Assembly: GCA_038319215.1 (NCBI GenBank)
Contig: JBBQCZ010000015.1
Location: 1-41,444 of the forward strand
DNA: 41,444 nt
From: Bact-19 sp038319215
GTDB lineage: Bacteria; Bacteroidota; Bacteroidia; Bacteroidales; ML635J-15
Reading direction: 5' to 3'
Part shown: positions 1 to 6,951 of the stretch, piece after piece
Position numbering within the stretch: the stretch's first letter is position 1
Layout: every line of letters starts with the position of its first letter
The notes under the pieces: generated by a model
Told to the model about the DNA's origin: nothing
The model's database searches: none
What the model saw: the letters and a program-made list of their open reading frames with translations, nothing else
Program-made: the position numbers and the translations under genes

Positions 1-111
1 CAGGCGCTTATGGTAATGCTTGGCAACCCGGATATGTTTCGCGCCGTGATTGACCGGATTACTGACTTTTACCTGCAAGCCAACGAAATATTTTACGAGG
101 CTACCAAAGGC
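1..111 (+). pseudogene. Fragment of a uroporphyrinogen-decarboxylase-like protein, probably a chimeric contig end
   Basis: Frame +1 reads an open segment of about 37 residues with the flavour of the URO-D/methylcobamide methyltransferase family (MLGNPDMFRAVIDRITDFYL, then QANEIFYEATKG). After that it runs into the antisense of the neighbouring PD40 gene and stops at 142-144. G+C here is near 49 % by count, clearly above the next stretch. The PD40 frame on the other strand loses its family pattern at the same place. I infer that this segment was joined to the contig by an assembly chimera or a recombination event. The family call rests on a short segment and is tentative. Confidence 0.45.
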
Positions 112-1236
112 CATGCTAGTATGTCCTTTAGAACTAAAGAATAATGTCACTCCATCGGGATGCACATAAGGCGATTCTTCATCATAAGGGCTATTAACGT
201 TTTCTGGTAGAATTTGGGGCTCCGACCATTTGCCATCTGGCAATTTTCTCATCACATAAATATCAGATCCTCCATCACCGCCCTTACGGTCACTTGTAAA
301 GAAAATTGCGTTTCCATCGGGGGTAATGGTAGCATGTGTTTCTCTATATTTTGAATTTACATCTTCTCTTAGGAATTTTGGATTACTCCAATTGTAAATA
401 TCATCAGATTCTGTAACATAAATACTACCCATATTATGCATTCCAGAACGGAAAAAAAACATTTGTTTACCATCTATGGATAATCCAATGCCAGCCTCGT
501 TGTTTTCCTCTGTATTTATTGGAGGACCAAGTCTTGTCGGGGGTTGCCACTTATAATTATTACTTTTTGAAACAAAAATATCTTCATCTCTATTTTCTTC
601 AATTTGTCCATCCCGTGGGCGTTTTGATGTGAAAATCAAAATGTTTTCATTTAAATCTATAATTGGCGAGTGATCAGCATATTTTGAATTTATTGTTGGT
701 CCAAGGTTTTTTAATTGTGCATCGACAGGGTTATTATAAAAATAAATTGCATTGTTTGTAATAAATTCTTCGTGCTCGATAGTCTGAAGCAAGTCTTTAT
801 CGCCAGAATCTTCAGGATTTAATTTGCGCCTTAAATCAGAAAATGCTTGAAGACTTAAATCAAACTCATAGTTTGTTCTGTATGCGATACCCAAATATAA
901 ATAGGACTCAAGTGGAGTGCTTGTTTCCCTGTGATTATCAGGTTTGTAATTTGGATTTGCGTATTCAACCGATTTTTCAAGATATGACTGAGCATTAGTT
1001 TTATAAAGTCTGGTATTTAGATAGCAGACACCTATTTTATACCATAAATTTGGATTTTTAGGGTCCATTTCTTCAAGCTTAAGAAGCAATTCAAGAGCTG
1101 CATCATAGTTTTTTTCATACATGAACGCTTCTGAATCGTAAAAATAATTTACGAATGTTCTGTCTGGATTTATTTCTTGTGATGACACAATTTGAACAAA
1201 TAGAATCCCGATAAAAATTAAATATAATTTCTTCAT
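112..1236 (-). CDS. TPR and PD40 (WD40-like beta-propeller) envelope protein, 3' truncated
   Basis: The ATG at 1236 opens a 375-codon fragment with a signal peptide (MKKLYLIFIGILFVQIVSSQ). TPR-like helices follow at about residues 25-120, including the segment NYDAALELLLKLEEMDPKNP. From about 165 onward there are PD40 strands such as TPDGNAIFFTSDRKGG and HPDGVTLFFSSKGHTSM. In Bacteroidota this architecture usually continues into an OmpA-like peptidoglycan-binding domain and acts in the periplasm or outer membrane (PorE/OmpA-type proteins). Here the expected continuation after GHTSM is lost near 112, although the frame stays open to base 1. The gene lies 56 bases after dxs in the same direction. 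TATCTTTAC (minus, 1263-1271) could be its promoter core. Confidence 0.8.
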
Positions 1237-1292
1237 TTTTGCGATTTAGGAATTTCTTAAATGTAAAGATATAATTTATTGTTAACACTTTA

Positions 1293-3203
1293 TCAACAAA
1301 GCACAAGTTTTTTAACAACTGATAGTAAATTTTTAAAGTCATAGCCGCATTCTTCGATTAATTCCTCTTGTGTTCCATGTTCAACAAATCTATCTGGAAT
1401 ACCCAACCTTGTAATTTTAATATCAAAATCATTATCTGAAGCATACTCTAGCACAGCAGTGCCGAATCCTCCAATAATGCTGTTGTCTTCAATTGTTATT
1501 ATATGTTTGTGTGTTGATAGTACCTCATGAAGTAGCTCATTATCAAGTGGTTTTACGAAAATCATATCGTAAACAGAAATGTTGATTCCTTCTTCTGCCA
1601 AAGTTGCTGCGACTTTTAAAGCCGTTACTCCTGTGGTTCCAATTGAAATTATAGCTAATTTTTCACCCTTAACAAGGCATCTGCCTTTTCCTACTTCTAA
1701 TTCTTCAAAATTTATTTCTGATTTTGCATTCGATGTTTTTCCTCTCGGATATCTTATTACCCATGGAAAAGAATTTTTATCTAATTGTGCAGTAAACATT
1801 AAATTCCTAAGTTGAAATTCATCCATTGGAGCAGATATTACCAAGTCGGGTACACAGCGCAAAAATGAAATGTCGTATGCTCCATGATGAGTTGCACCAT
1901 CGTGACCAACCAAACCTGCTCTGTCAAGGCACATAACAACATGTAATTTTTGCAATGCAACATCATGGATTATTTGATCATAGGCTCGTTGAGTGAAAGA
2001 GGAATAAATATTACAAAACGGAGTCATTCCTGCTTTTGCGAGACCAGCAGCAAAAGTAACAGCATGTTGTTCTGCAATTCCAACATCAAAACATCGGGTT
2101 GGAAAATCTTTTTGCATTTTAACTAATGAACAACCGCTTATCATCGCTGGTGTTATTGCTGCAATCTTATTGTTTCTCGATGCAAGCTCAACTATAGTAT
2201 CTCCAAAAACATCTTGAAATTTTTGAGGGTCGTTTTCGTTTTTAGTCTGGTTTAATAGTTGACCAGTTTCTATGTTGAACTTGCCAGGAGCGGCATGCCA
2301 TAAAGTCTGATTTTGCTCCGCTTGAACAAAGCCTTTACCTTTTTTTGTAATAACATGTAATAATTTAGGACCAGGAATATCTTTTATATCGTCAAATAAT
2401 TTGGTTAATAATACCACATCATGACCATCCACAGGCCCAAAATATCTTATATTAAGTGATTCAAATAGATTAGAATTTCTCATGATAATCGACTTGATAG
2501 CATTGTCAATTTTTTGAGTAAAACCCTGTACATTTGCGCCTAATTTGTTTATTCTACCTAAGAAATTCCAAACATCATCTTTTACTCTATTGTATGTTTT
2601 AGACGTTGCAATATCTGTTAGGTATTCTCTTAATGCACCAGTACTTTCGTCAATTGCAATTTTATTATCATTAAGTATTATGAGAATATTACTATTTGTT
2701 GCAGATAAATTATTCAATCCTTCAAAAGCCATTCCGCCAGTTAACGATCCATCACCAATAACTGCGACTGTATTAATTTTTTCTCCTTTAAGGGCAGCCC
2801 CAGTAGCGATTCCAAGTGCTGCAGAAATGCTAGTAGAAGAGTGACCTACTCCAAAACTATCATATTCACTTTCTTTTGGATTTGGAAAGCCGCTCAGTCC
2901 TTTGTAATTTCTATTTGTGTAAAAATTATCACGCCTACCTGTTAGTATTTTATGCCCGTATGCTTGATGCCCAACATCCCATACTATTTGATCTTTCGGA
3001 GTATTGTAGGAATAATGTAATGCAACTGTTAACTCCACAACGCCAAGGCTAGCACCAAAGTGCCCAGGATTTTTTGAAGCAGACTCTATTATAAAGCACC
3101 TAAGGTCATCACATACAAGCGGTAAATCCCGCAAATCTGTTTTTCGCAAATCTGCAGGTTCATTTATCTTACTTAGAAGTTTGTATTTACTTAAGTCTAT
3201 CAT
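1293..3203 (-). CDS. dxs: 1-deoxy-D-xylulose-5-phosphate synthase
   Basis: This 636-residue protein has the normal length for DXS, the cytosolic thiamine-diphosphate enzyme that condenses pyruvate with glyceraldehyde 3-phosphate as the first step of the MEP isoprenoid pathway. Visible motifs are GHQAYGHKILTGR near residue 75, the ThDP/Mg site GDGSLTGGMAFEGLNN near 150, YFGPVDGHD, the GIAEQHAVTFAAGLA segment with the catalytic Glu of the transketolase fold, YSSFTQRAYDQIIHDVALQ, and a C-terminal transketolase domain. The ATG at 3203 gives the expected N-terminus and sits just after TATTTTTG (minus strand, 3214-3221), a TAnnTTTG-type promoter core. It is divergent from the OmpA-like lipoprotein gene. 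No other MEP gene is adjacent. Confidence 0.97.
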   Translation of the reverse strand: MIDLSKYKLLSKINEPADLRKTDLRDLPLVCDDLRCFIIESASKNPGHFGASLGVVELTVALHYSYNTPKDQIVWDVGHQAYGHKILTGRRDNFYTNRNYKGLSGFPNPKESEYDSFGVGHSSTSISAALGIATGAALKGEKINTVAVIGDGSLTGGMAFEGLNNLSATNSNILIILNDNKIAIDESTGALREYLTDIATSKTYNRVKDDVWNFLGRINKLGANVQGFTQKIDNAIKSIIMRNSNLFESLNIRYFGPVDGHDVVLLTKLFDDIKDIPGPKLLHVITKKGKGFVQAEQNQTLWHAAPGKFNIETGQLLNQTKNENDPQKFQDVFGDTIVELASRNNKIAAITPAMISGCSLVKMQKDFPTRCFDVGIAEQHAVTFAAGLAKAGMTPFCNIYSSFTQRAYDQIIHDVALQKLHVVMCLDRAGLVGHDGATHHGAYDISFLRCVPDLVISAPMDEFQLRNLMFTAQLDKNSFPWVIRYPRGKTSNAKSEINFEELEVGKGRCLVKGEKLAIISIGTTGVTALKVAATLAEEGINISVYDMIFVKPLDNELLHEVLSTHKHIITIEDNSIIGGFGTAVLEYASDNDFDIKITRLGIPDRFVEHGTQEELIEECGYDFKNLLSVVKKLVLC

Positions 3204-3213
3204 ATTTAGAAAA

Positions 3214-3221
3214 CAAAAATA
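3214..3221 (-). promoter_or_regulatory. Promoter core (TAnnTTTG type) for dxs
   Basis: The minus strand reads TATTTTTG, an exact match to the Bacteroidota -7 consensus TAnnTTTG, 11 bases from the dxs ATG. No clear -33 TTTG is seen at the usual spacing. Confidence 0.5.
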
Positions 3222-3311
3222 ATATAAATTATGTTTATGTGGAATAAAAAAATTAACAGTGCAATGTAAATAAAAATTGTCTTTGCATACCTAAATATAG
3301 AATTACTTAGT

Positions 3312-3319
3312 TATTTTTG
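3312..3319 (+). promoter_or_regulatory. Promoter core (TAnnTTTG type) for the OmpA-like lipoprotein gene
   Basis: TATTTTTG lies 25 bases before the ATG at 3344 and matches TAnnTTTG exactly. A TTTG at 3282-3285 is 26 bases upstream, farther than the usual 19-21, so only the -7 part is convincing. Confidence 0.5.
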
Positions 3320-3343
3320 TGAAATAATAAAAAAACTAGACCC

Positions 3344-4375
3344 ATGAAAAAATCGTTTTTAATGAATTTGGCAACAATAATTGTTGTTTCTGGTATTATT
3401 TTTTCTTGCGTTCCTGCTCGTCAGTTTGAAGAGGTAAAGGAAAAGAAAGAAAGATGTGAAACAGAGCGCAATGATTTGAAGAAAGAAAATGAAACTCTTA
3501 CAACTGCAAATAATGAGTTAAAAGCTCAATTTGACAAACTTAGAGTTGACAATAGTGCTTTAACTGTTGATACAACTATTAAAGGAAATGCTTATAGGAC
3601 TTTAACAGGACAGTACGATAAAATTAATGACTTATATGCAACATTGCTTTCAAATCAAGAGAAATTGAGACAAGGTGCTGATGCGGATGCTCAAAAAGCA
3701 TTGTCTCTATTGCAATTAACACGCGAAGAACTTCAACGTAAAGAGGACGAATTGAGAGCACTTGAAGCTAGGTTAAATCAAGAAAGAGCAAATGTTGAGG
3801 CGATGAAAATTCAAAATGAGCTAAAAGAAAAAGAACTTGCTGAGAAAACATTGAAAGTTCAAGAATTACAAGCACGACTAGATGCACAAGATTCTGTAAT
3901 GAACGCACTTCGTAAAAAAGTTTCTGATGCACTTGTTGGATTTGAAGGTAATGGATTAACTGTTACAATGAAAGATGGTAAAGTTTATGTGTCATTGGAC
4001 GAACAACTATTATTTAAATCAGGAAAGTGGGATGTTGATCCAAAAGGTATTCAAGCATTGCAAAAATTAGCTACGGTTCTAGAAACAAATCCAGACATCA
4101 ATATTATGATTGAAGGCCATACTGATGAATTAGCTTATGGTGGAAACGGAAGTATTCAGGATAACTGGGATTTAAGCGCAAAACGTGCAACTTCGATTGT
4201 TAAAATTGTTTTAGGCAATTCTAAAATAGATCCTAAACGCCTTACTGCGGCTGGAAGAAGTTCTTATTTGCCTGTTGATCCTGCTAAAACTCCTGAAGCT
4301 AGAGCTAAAAACAGAAGAACTGAAATTATTCTTACTCCAAACTTAGATGCACTTTATCAGTTGATGAATCAATAA
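3344..4375 (+). CDS. OmpA-family lipoprotein with a long coiled coil
   Basis: 343 residues. The N-terminus is a lipoprotein signal with a lipobox ending at Cys22 (GIIFSC), so the mature protein is probably lipid-anchored in the outer membrane. Residues about 30-200 are rich in Glu, Lys, Leu and Gln in heptad-like order (for example KKENETLTTANNELKAQ), which predicts a long coiled-coil spacer. The C-terminal domain (about 220-330) is OmpA-like: LLFKSGKWDVDPKG, IMIEGHTDE, the WDLSAKRA segment and AKNRRTEIIL. It should bind peptidoglycan and tether the envelope. The gene stands alone between a promoter core and a strong intrinsic terminator. Confidence 0.9.
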   Translation: MKKSFLMNLATIIVVSGIIFSCVPARQFEEVKEKKERCETERNDLKKENETLTTANNELKAQFDKLRVDNSALTVDTTIKGNAYRTLTGQYDKINDLYATLLSNQEKLRQGADADAQKALSLLQLTREELQRKEDELRALEARLNQERANVEAMKIQNELKEKELAEKTLKVQELQARLDAQDSVMNALRKKVSDALVGFEGNGLTVTMKDGKVYVSLDEQLLFKSGKWDVDPKGIQALQKLATVLETNPDINIMIEGHTDELAYGGNGSIQDNWDLSAKRATSIVKIVLGNSKIDPKRLTAAGRSSYLPVDPAKTPEARAKNRRTEIILTPNLDALYQLMNQ

Positions 4376-4396
4376 TATTAAAAATTTATCTTTAGG

Positions 4397-4428
4397 AACG
4401 ACTGGCTAATCCCAGTCGTTTTTTTTTG
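4397..4428 (+). terminator. Intrinsic terminator of the OmpA-like lipoprotein gene
   Basis: A perfect stem, AACGACTGG with CCAGTCGTT around a six-base loop, is followed directly by a run of T. It starts 21 bases after the stop codon. Confidence 0.9.
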
Positions 4429-4463
4429 CCCATTTTTACGTGTGATGTCCGTAAATCCCAATC

Positions 4464-4525
4464 TATACCGATACGCTTTTAGTAAATGAATTCCCGTATT
4501 TATCGGGAATACATTTTATACCGAT
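4464..4525. repeat. Dispersed palindromic repeat, copy A
   Basis: The segment begins TATACCGATACGCTTTTA, contains a CCCG...CGGG inverted repeat, then TTTATCGGGAATACA, and ends with a second ATACCGAT. Related copies occur at 10582-10659 and 40188-40318. The rest of the 366-base gap (4429-4794) is AT-rich leader sequence with no other gene visible. Confidence 0.7.
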
Positions 4526-4707
4526 TGTAATTCAAAAGCCATAAGTTGTAAATTCTAAAAAATCTTAAGTTTTTTTAATATTTTTTTAAATTTAAGGTGT
4601 TGTGCTAAGTTGCTGAATGTCAGTAATAAAAACATTTGTAAGCGACAACAAACGAATGTTAAACGAAACTAAGTGCTTTTTAACCGACTCATGTTTTGAG
4701 AACGCAG

Positions 4708-4716
4708 CACCTTTGC
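4708..4716 (+). promoter_or_regulatory. Possible promoter core before the first ssb gene
   Basis: CACCTTTGC resembles the strong Bacteroidota form TAnnTTTGC with the first T replaced by C. It lies 79 bases before the chosen start of the first ssb. The match is weak. Confidence 0.25.
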
Positions 4717-4794
4717 ATCGAAATTGTCAAACGACGAATATCCATAATCGGAAAAGTCAGGCGACAGAAGTTTAACCACAAAAAATTTAAAAAG

Positions 4795-5169
4795 ATGAAT
4801 TTAAGAAATCGTGTACAGTTAATTGGAAATTTGGGTGCAGATCCAAAAGTGAGAGAGTTTGAAAGTGGGAAAAAAATGGCGCGTTTTTCTATTGCCACCA
4901 CAGATATTATTAAAAAAGATGGAAAATTTGAAAAATCAGTATCATGGCATAATATAACTGCCTGGGGTAATAATGCCGAAATTGCTGAAAAACATCTTAT
5001 TACAGGAACAGAAGTAATAATTGAAGGGCGTTTAGTGAGTAGTCAATTTAACGACAAATCTGGTAATCCACGTAAAATATCTGAGATAATTGCAGAGAGT
5101 TTGATGTATAGAAATATTAAACAGGTGGTAAGTAAAAATAGTATTGACGAAAATCAAGCTAGAGCGTAG
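4795..5169 (+). CDS. ssb: Single-stranded DNA-binding protein paralog 1, without acidic tail
   Basis: 124 residues from the ATG at 4795. This start gives the classic SSB N-terminus MNLRNRVQLIGNLGADPKVR, so an upstream in-frame ATG at 4696 was not used. The OB fold is complete: FSIATTD, the Trp-containing SVSWHNITAWGNNAE segment, and VIIEGRLVSSQF. It should bind single-stranded DNA as an oligomer in the cytosol. It ends in IDENQARA and lacks the acidic DDDLPF-type C-terminal tip that recruits partner proteins in housekeeping SSBs. It is the first of four tandem paralogs. The next starts 98 bases downstream, after a GC-rich palindrome. Confidence 0.9.
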   Translation: MNLRNRVQLIGNLGADPKVREFESGKKMARFSIATTDIIKKDGKFEKSVSWHNITAWGNNAEIAEKHLITGTEVIIEGRLVSSQFNDKSGNPRKISEIIAESLMYRNIKQVVSKNSIDENQARA

Positions 5170-5200
5170 AAAATTAGCAAGGAGGCTTAAGGAAGACGGA

Positions 5201-5214
5201 TCCGCCGCCGCGGA
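5201..5214. repeat. GC-rich palindromic element, imperfect copy
   Basis: TCCGCCGCCGCGGA in an AT-rich intergenic space is an imperfect form of the CGCCGCGGCG palindrome found at 5669, 9023 and 19067. It is followed by GAACTCCGGACTTCC, which resembles one or two units of the heptamer arrays. Confidence 0.55.
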
Positions 5215-5267
5215 CGAACTCCGGACTTCCATCTCAAAAATAGTATAAACAATTAAAAATTATAATT

Positions 5268-5600
5268 ATGAATTTAGTAAACAACGTACAATTAATCGGT
5301 CGCTTAGGCAGCGATCCAAAAGTAACAGAGGTTAAAAACGGTAACAAAGTTGCCAGATTTTCTATTGCAACCACCGAGTTTTACAAGGTAAAAGATGAAT
5401 TTAAGGAAAGAACCTACTGGCATAGTATCGTAGCTTGGGATAATAATGCAGAAAAAGTAGCAGAAAAATGCGTAAAGGGTTCTGAAGTGGTTTTGAGTGG
5501 TAAACTTGTTAGTCGTGCTTACGACGACGTTAAAGGAGAAAAGCGATTTATTACAGAAGTGGTAGTTAACGAGATTATTTGTCGAACTAAGGCAGCGTAA
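5268..5600 (+). CDS. ssb: Single-stranded DNA-binding protein paralog 2, without acidic tail
   Basis: 110 residues forming essentially a bare OB fold: MNLVNNVQLIGRLGSDPKV, the FSIATTEFYKV strand, RTYWHSIVAWDNNAEKVAE, and VVLSGKLVSRAYDD. It ends at IICRTKAA with no linker and no acidic tip. About three quarters of residues are identical to paralog 3 by eye, so these two arose by a more recent duplication. The 27 bases before the ATG (AGTATAAACAATTAAAAA and neighbours) are nearly repeated before paralog 3, so the leader was duplicated with the gene. It could serve in recombination, plasmid/phage-type replication or competence. The sequence alone does not decide. Confidence 0.88.
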   Translation: MNLVNNVQLIGRLGSDPKVTEVKNGNKVARFSIATTEFYKVKDEFKERTYWHSIVAWDNNAEKVAEKCVKGSEVVLSGKLVSRAYDDVKGEKRFITEVVVNEIICRTKAA

Positions 5601-5668
5601 AGAGGCTGTAAGACGGCCCTTTTCCCCCAGTTGGCGGATCAGGGACCGCGGGGAAGTCGGAAGTCTGA

Positions 5669-5682
5669 TCCGCCGCGGCGGA
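5669..5682. repeat. GC-rich palindromic element
   Basis: TCCGCCGCGGCGGA is a perfect 14-base palindrome between ssb paralogs 2 and 3. A partial relative (GGCGGATCAGGGACCGCGG) lies about 30 bases upstream, so the 134-base gap holds remnants of at least two insertions. Confidence 0.7.
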
Positions 5683-5734
5683 GAAGTCTCAAGTCCGAAC
5701 TTTAAAAAAGTATAAACAATAAAAAAATAAAATT

Positions 5735-6067
5735 ATGGATTTGGTAAATAATGTAATGTTGATTGGACGTTTAGGAAGCGATCCGAAAGTAACAGAAATG
5801 AAAAACGGAAATAAAGTTGCAAATTTTTCAATCTCAACAATTGATTCTTATAAAGTGAAGGATGAGGTTAAAGAAATTACATACTGGCACAATATTGTAG
5901 CTTGGAACAAAGAAGCTGAAAAAGTTGCAACAAATTGTGCTAAAGGTACTGAAGTGATTCTAACTGGGAAACTAGTAAGCAGATCTTATGAGGATAACAA
6001 AGGCGAAAAGCGCTACATCAGTGAGGTGGTAGTAAAAGAGATTATCTGTAGAACAAAGGCGGCTTAA
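5735..6067 (+). CDS. ssb: Single-stranded DNA-binding protein paralog 3, without acidic tail
   Basis: 110 residues, same length and same ending (IICRTKAA) as paralog 2. OB-fold landmarks are MDLVNNVMLIGRLGSDPKV, FSISTIDSYKV, the TYWHNIVAWNKEAEKVA segment with both Trp kept, and VILTGKLVSRSYED. There is no acidic C-terminal tip. Differences from paralog 2 are mostly conservative and spread over the protein, as expected for a functional duplicate rather than a decaying copy. Downstream, a purine-rich stretch leads to the heptamer array at 6189-6482 that separates it from paralog 4. Confidence 0.88.
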   Translation: MDLVNNVMLIGRLGSDPKVTEMKNGNKVANFSISTIDSYKVKDEVKEITYWHNIVAWNKEAEKVATNCAKGTEVILTGKLVSRSYEDNKGEKRYISEVVVKEIICRTKAA

Positions 6068-6188
6068 GGAGGAAGGGGGCTGGAAGATCGAAGACCGAAG
6101 GGGAAAAGCGGGAAGACCGAAGCTGGAAGGCCGTAGGTAGAGATTTCGATGGATTGTTTAATTTGAAATAATCTCGATTCTAGACTCG

Positions 6189-6482
6189 GGACTTCGGACT
6201 TCAGACTTCGAACTCCGGTCTTCGGTCTTCGGTCTCCCGTCTTCGGTCTCCCGTCTTCGGTCTTCGGTCTTCCGTCTCCCGTCTTCGGTCTTCGGTCTCC
6301 CGTCTTCGGTCTTCGGTCTTCGGTCTCCCGTCTTCCGTCTCCGGTCTTCCGTCTTCGGTCTCCGGTCTCCTGTCTTCGGTCTTCGGTCTTCGGTCTTCGG
6401 TCTTCGGTCTCCCGTCTTCGGTCTTCCGTCTCCCGTCTTCGGTCTTCGGTCTTCGGTCTTCGGTCTTCCGTCTCCCGTCCCC
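6189..6482. repeat. Phase-locked heptamer tandem array, 42 units
   Basis: Starting at GGACTTC, the sequence parses without a single frame slip into 42 units of seven bases, consensus (G/C)GTCT(T/C)C; the commonest form is GGTCTTC. Variation is almost confined to unit positions 1 and 6. The first four units (GGACTTC, GGACTTC, AGACTTC, GAACTCC) grade into the sequence type of the array at 13301. Seven is not a multiple of three, so long open frames rich in Arg, Lys, Pro, Glu and Asp arise on the minus strand. I regard these as artefacts, not genes. Confidence 0.95.
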
Positions 6483-6518
6483 CAACCATTTTAATAACCA
6501 ACCAAAAAAACAAAAATT

Positions 6519-6887
6519 ATGAATCTAACAAACAGAGTTCAATTAATCGGAAACCTTACATCTGATCCAATATATAGAGTTTTCGAATCAGGAAATATAA
6601 TGCTGAGATTTACACTGTGTACCATTGATGTTTACAAAGTCGATGATAAATTTGTCAAAGATACACAATACCATACGGTGGTAGCTCGTGGTAAGACTGC
6701 TGAAATTGCCGCAAAGAACTTGCATGTCAACGATGAAATTGTTATCGACGGCAGACTAACAAGACGCAGTTATACAGATAAAAATGGAATTCAGCAATTT
6801 ATCTCTGAGGTTGTTGCAGGTGGAATTATATGTAAAAATCATGCAGACAGTAGCACCGGATCTAGAGGTTTAAGACGAAGCGCGTGA
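6519..6887 (+). CDS. Divergent single-stranded DNA-binding protein paralog 4
   Basis: 122 residues with the SSB frame MNLTNRVQLIGNLTSDPIYR, LRFTLCTIDVYKV, IVIDGRLTRRSYTD and ISEVVAGGIICK. The segment that normally carries two Trp (WHxIxAW) reads QYHTVVARGKTAE, so both aromatic positions are changed (to Tyr and Arg). DNA binding may be weaker or different. The C-terminal tail (HADSSTGSRGLRRSA) is basic instead of acidic. It is the last and most divergent of the four tandem copies. A bidirectional terminator follows within 15 bases. Confidence 0.82.
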   Translation: MNLTNRVQLIGNLTSDPIYRVFESGNIMLRFTLCTIDVYKVDDKFVKDTQYHTVVARGKTAEIAAKNLHVNDEIVIDGRLTRRSYTDKNGIQQFISEVVAGGIICKNHADSSTGSRGLRRSA

Positions 6888-6897
6888 AATATAGCGC

Positions 6898-6935
6898 AAA
6901 AAAAGCAGCGAAGAATATTCTCCGCTGCTTTTTTG
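6898..6935. terminator. Bidirectional intrinsic terminator between ssb paralog 4 and the acyl-CoA dehydrogenase gene
   Basis: AAAAAAGCAGCG pairs perfectly with CGCTGCTTTTTT around a 12-base loop. Runs of A before and T after allow it to end both convergent transcripts. Confidence 0.9.
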
Positions 6936-6951
6936 TATGTTTAAGTTCCAA

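Noticed and set aside
6189..6482. CRISPR array
   Set aside because: The period is seven bases with no unique spacers; no cas genes nearby.
6064..6513. Long open frames on the minus strand rich in Arg, Pro, Lys, Thr, Glu and Asp
   Set aside because: They are the translation of the heptamer array; a seven-base repeat without stop codons stays open in several frames. No start context or conserved fold.
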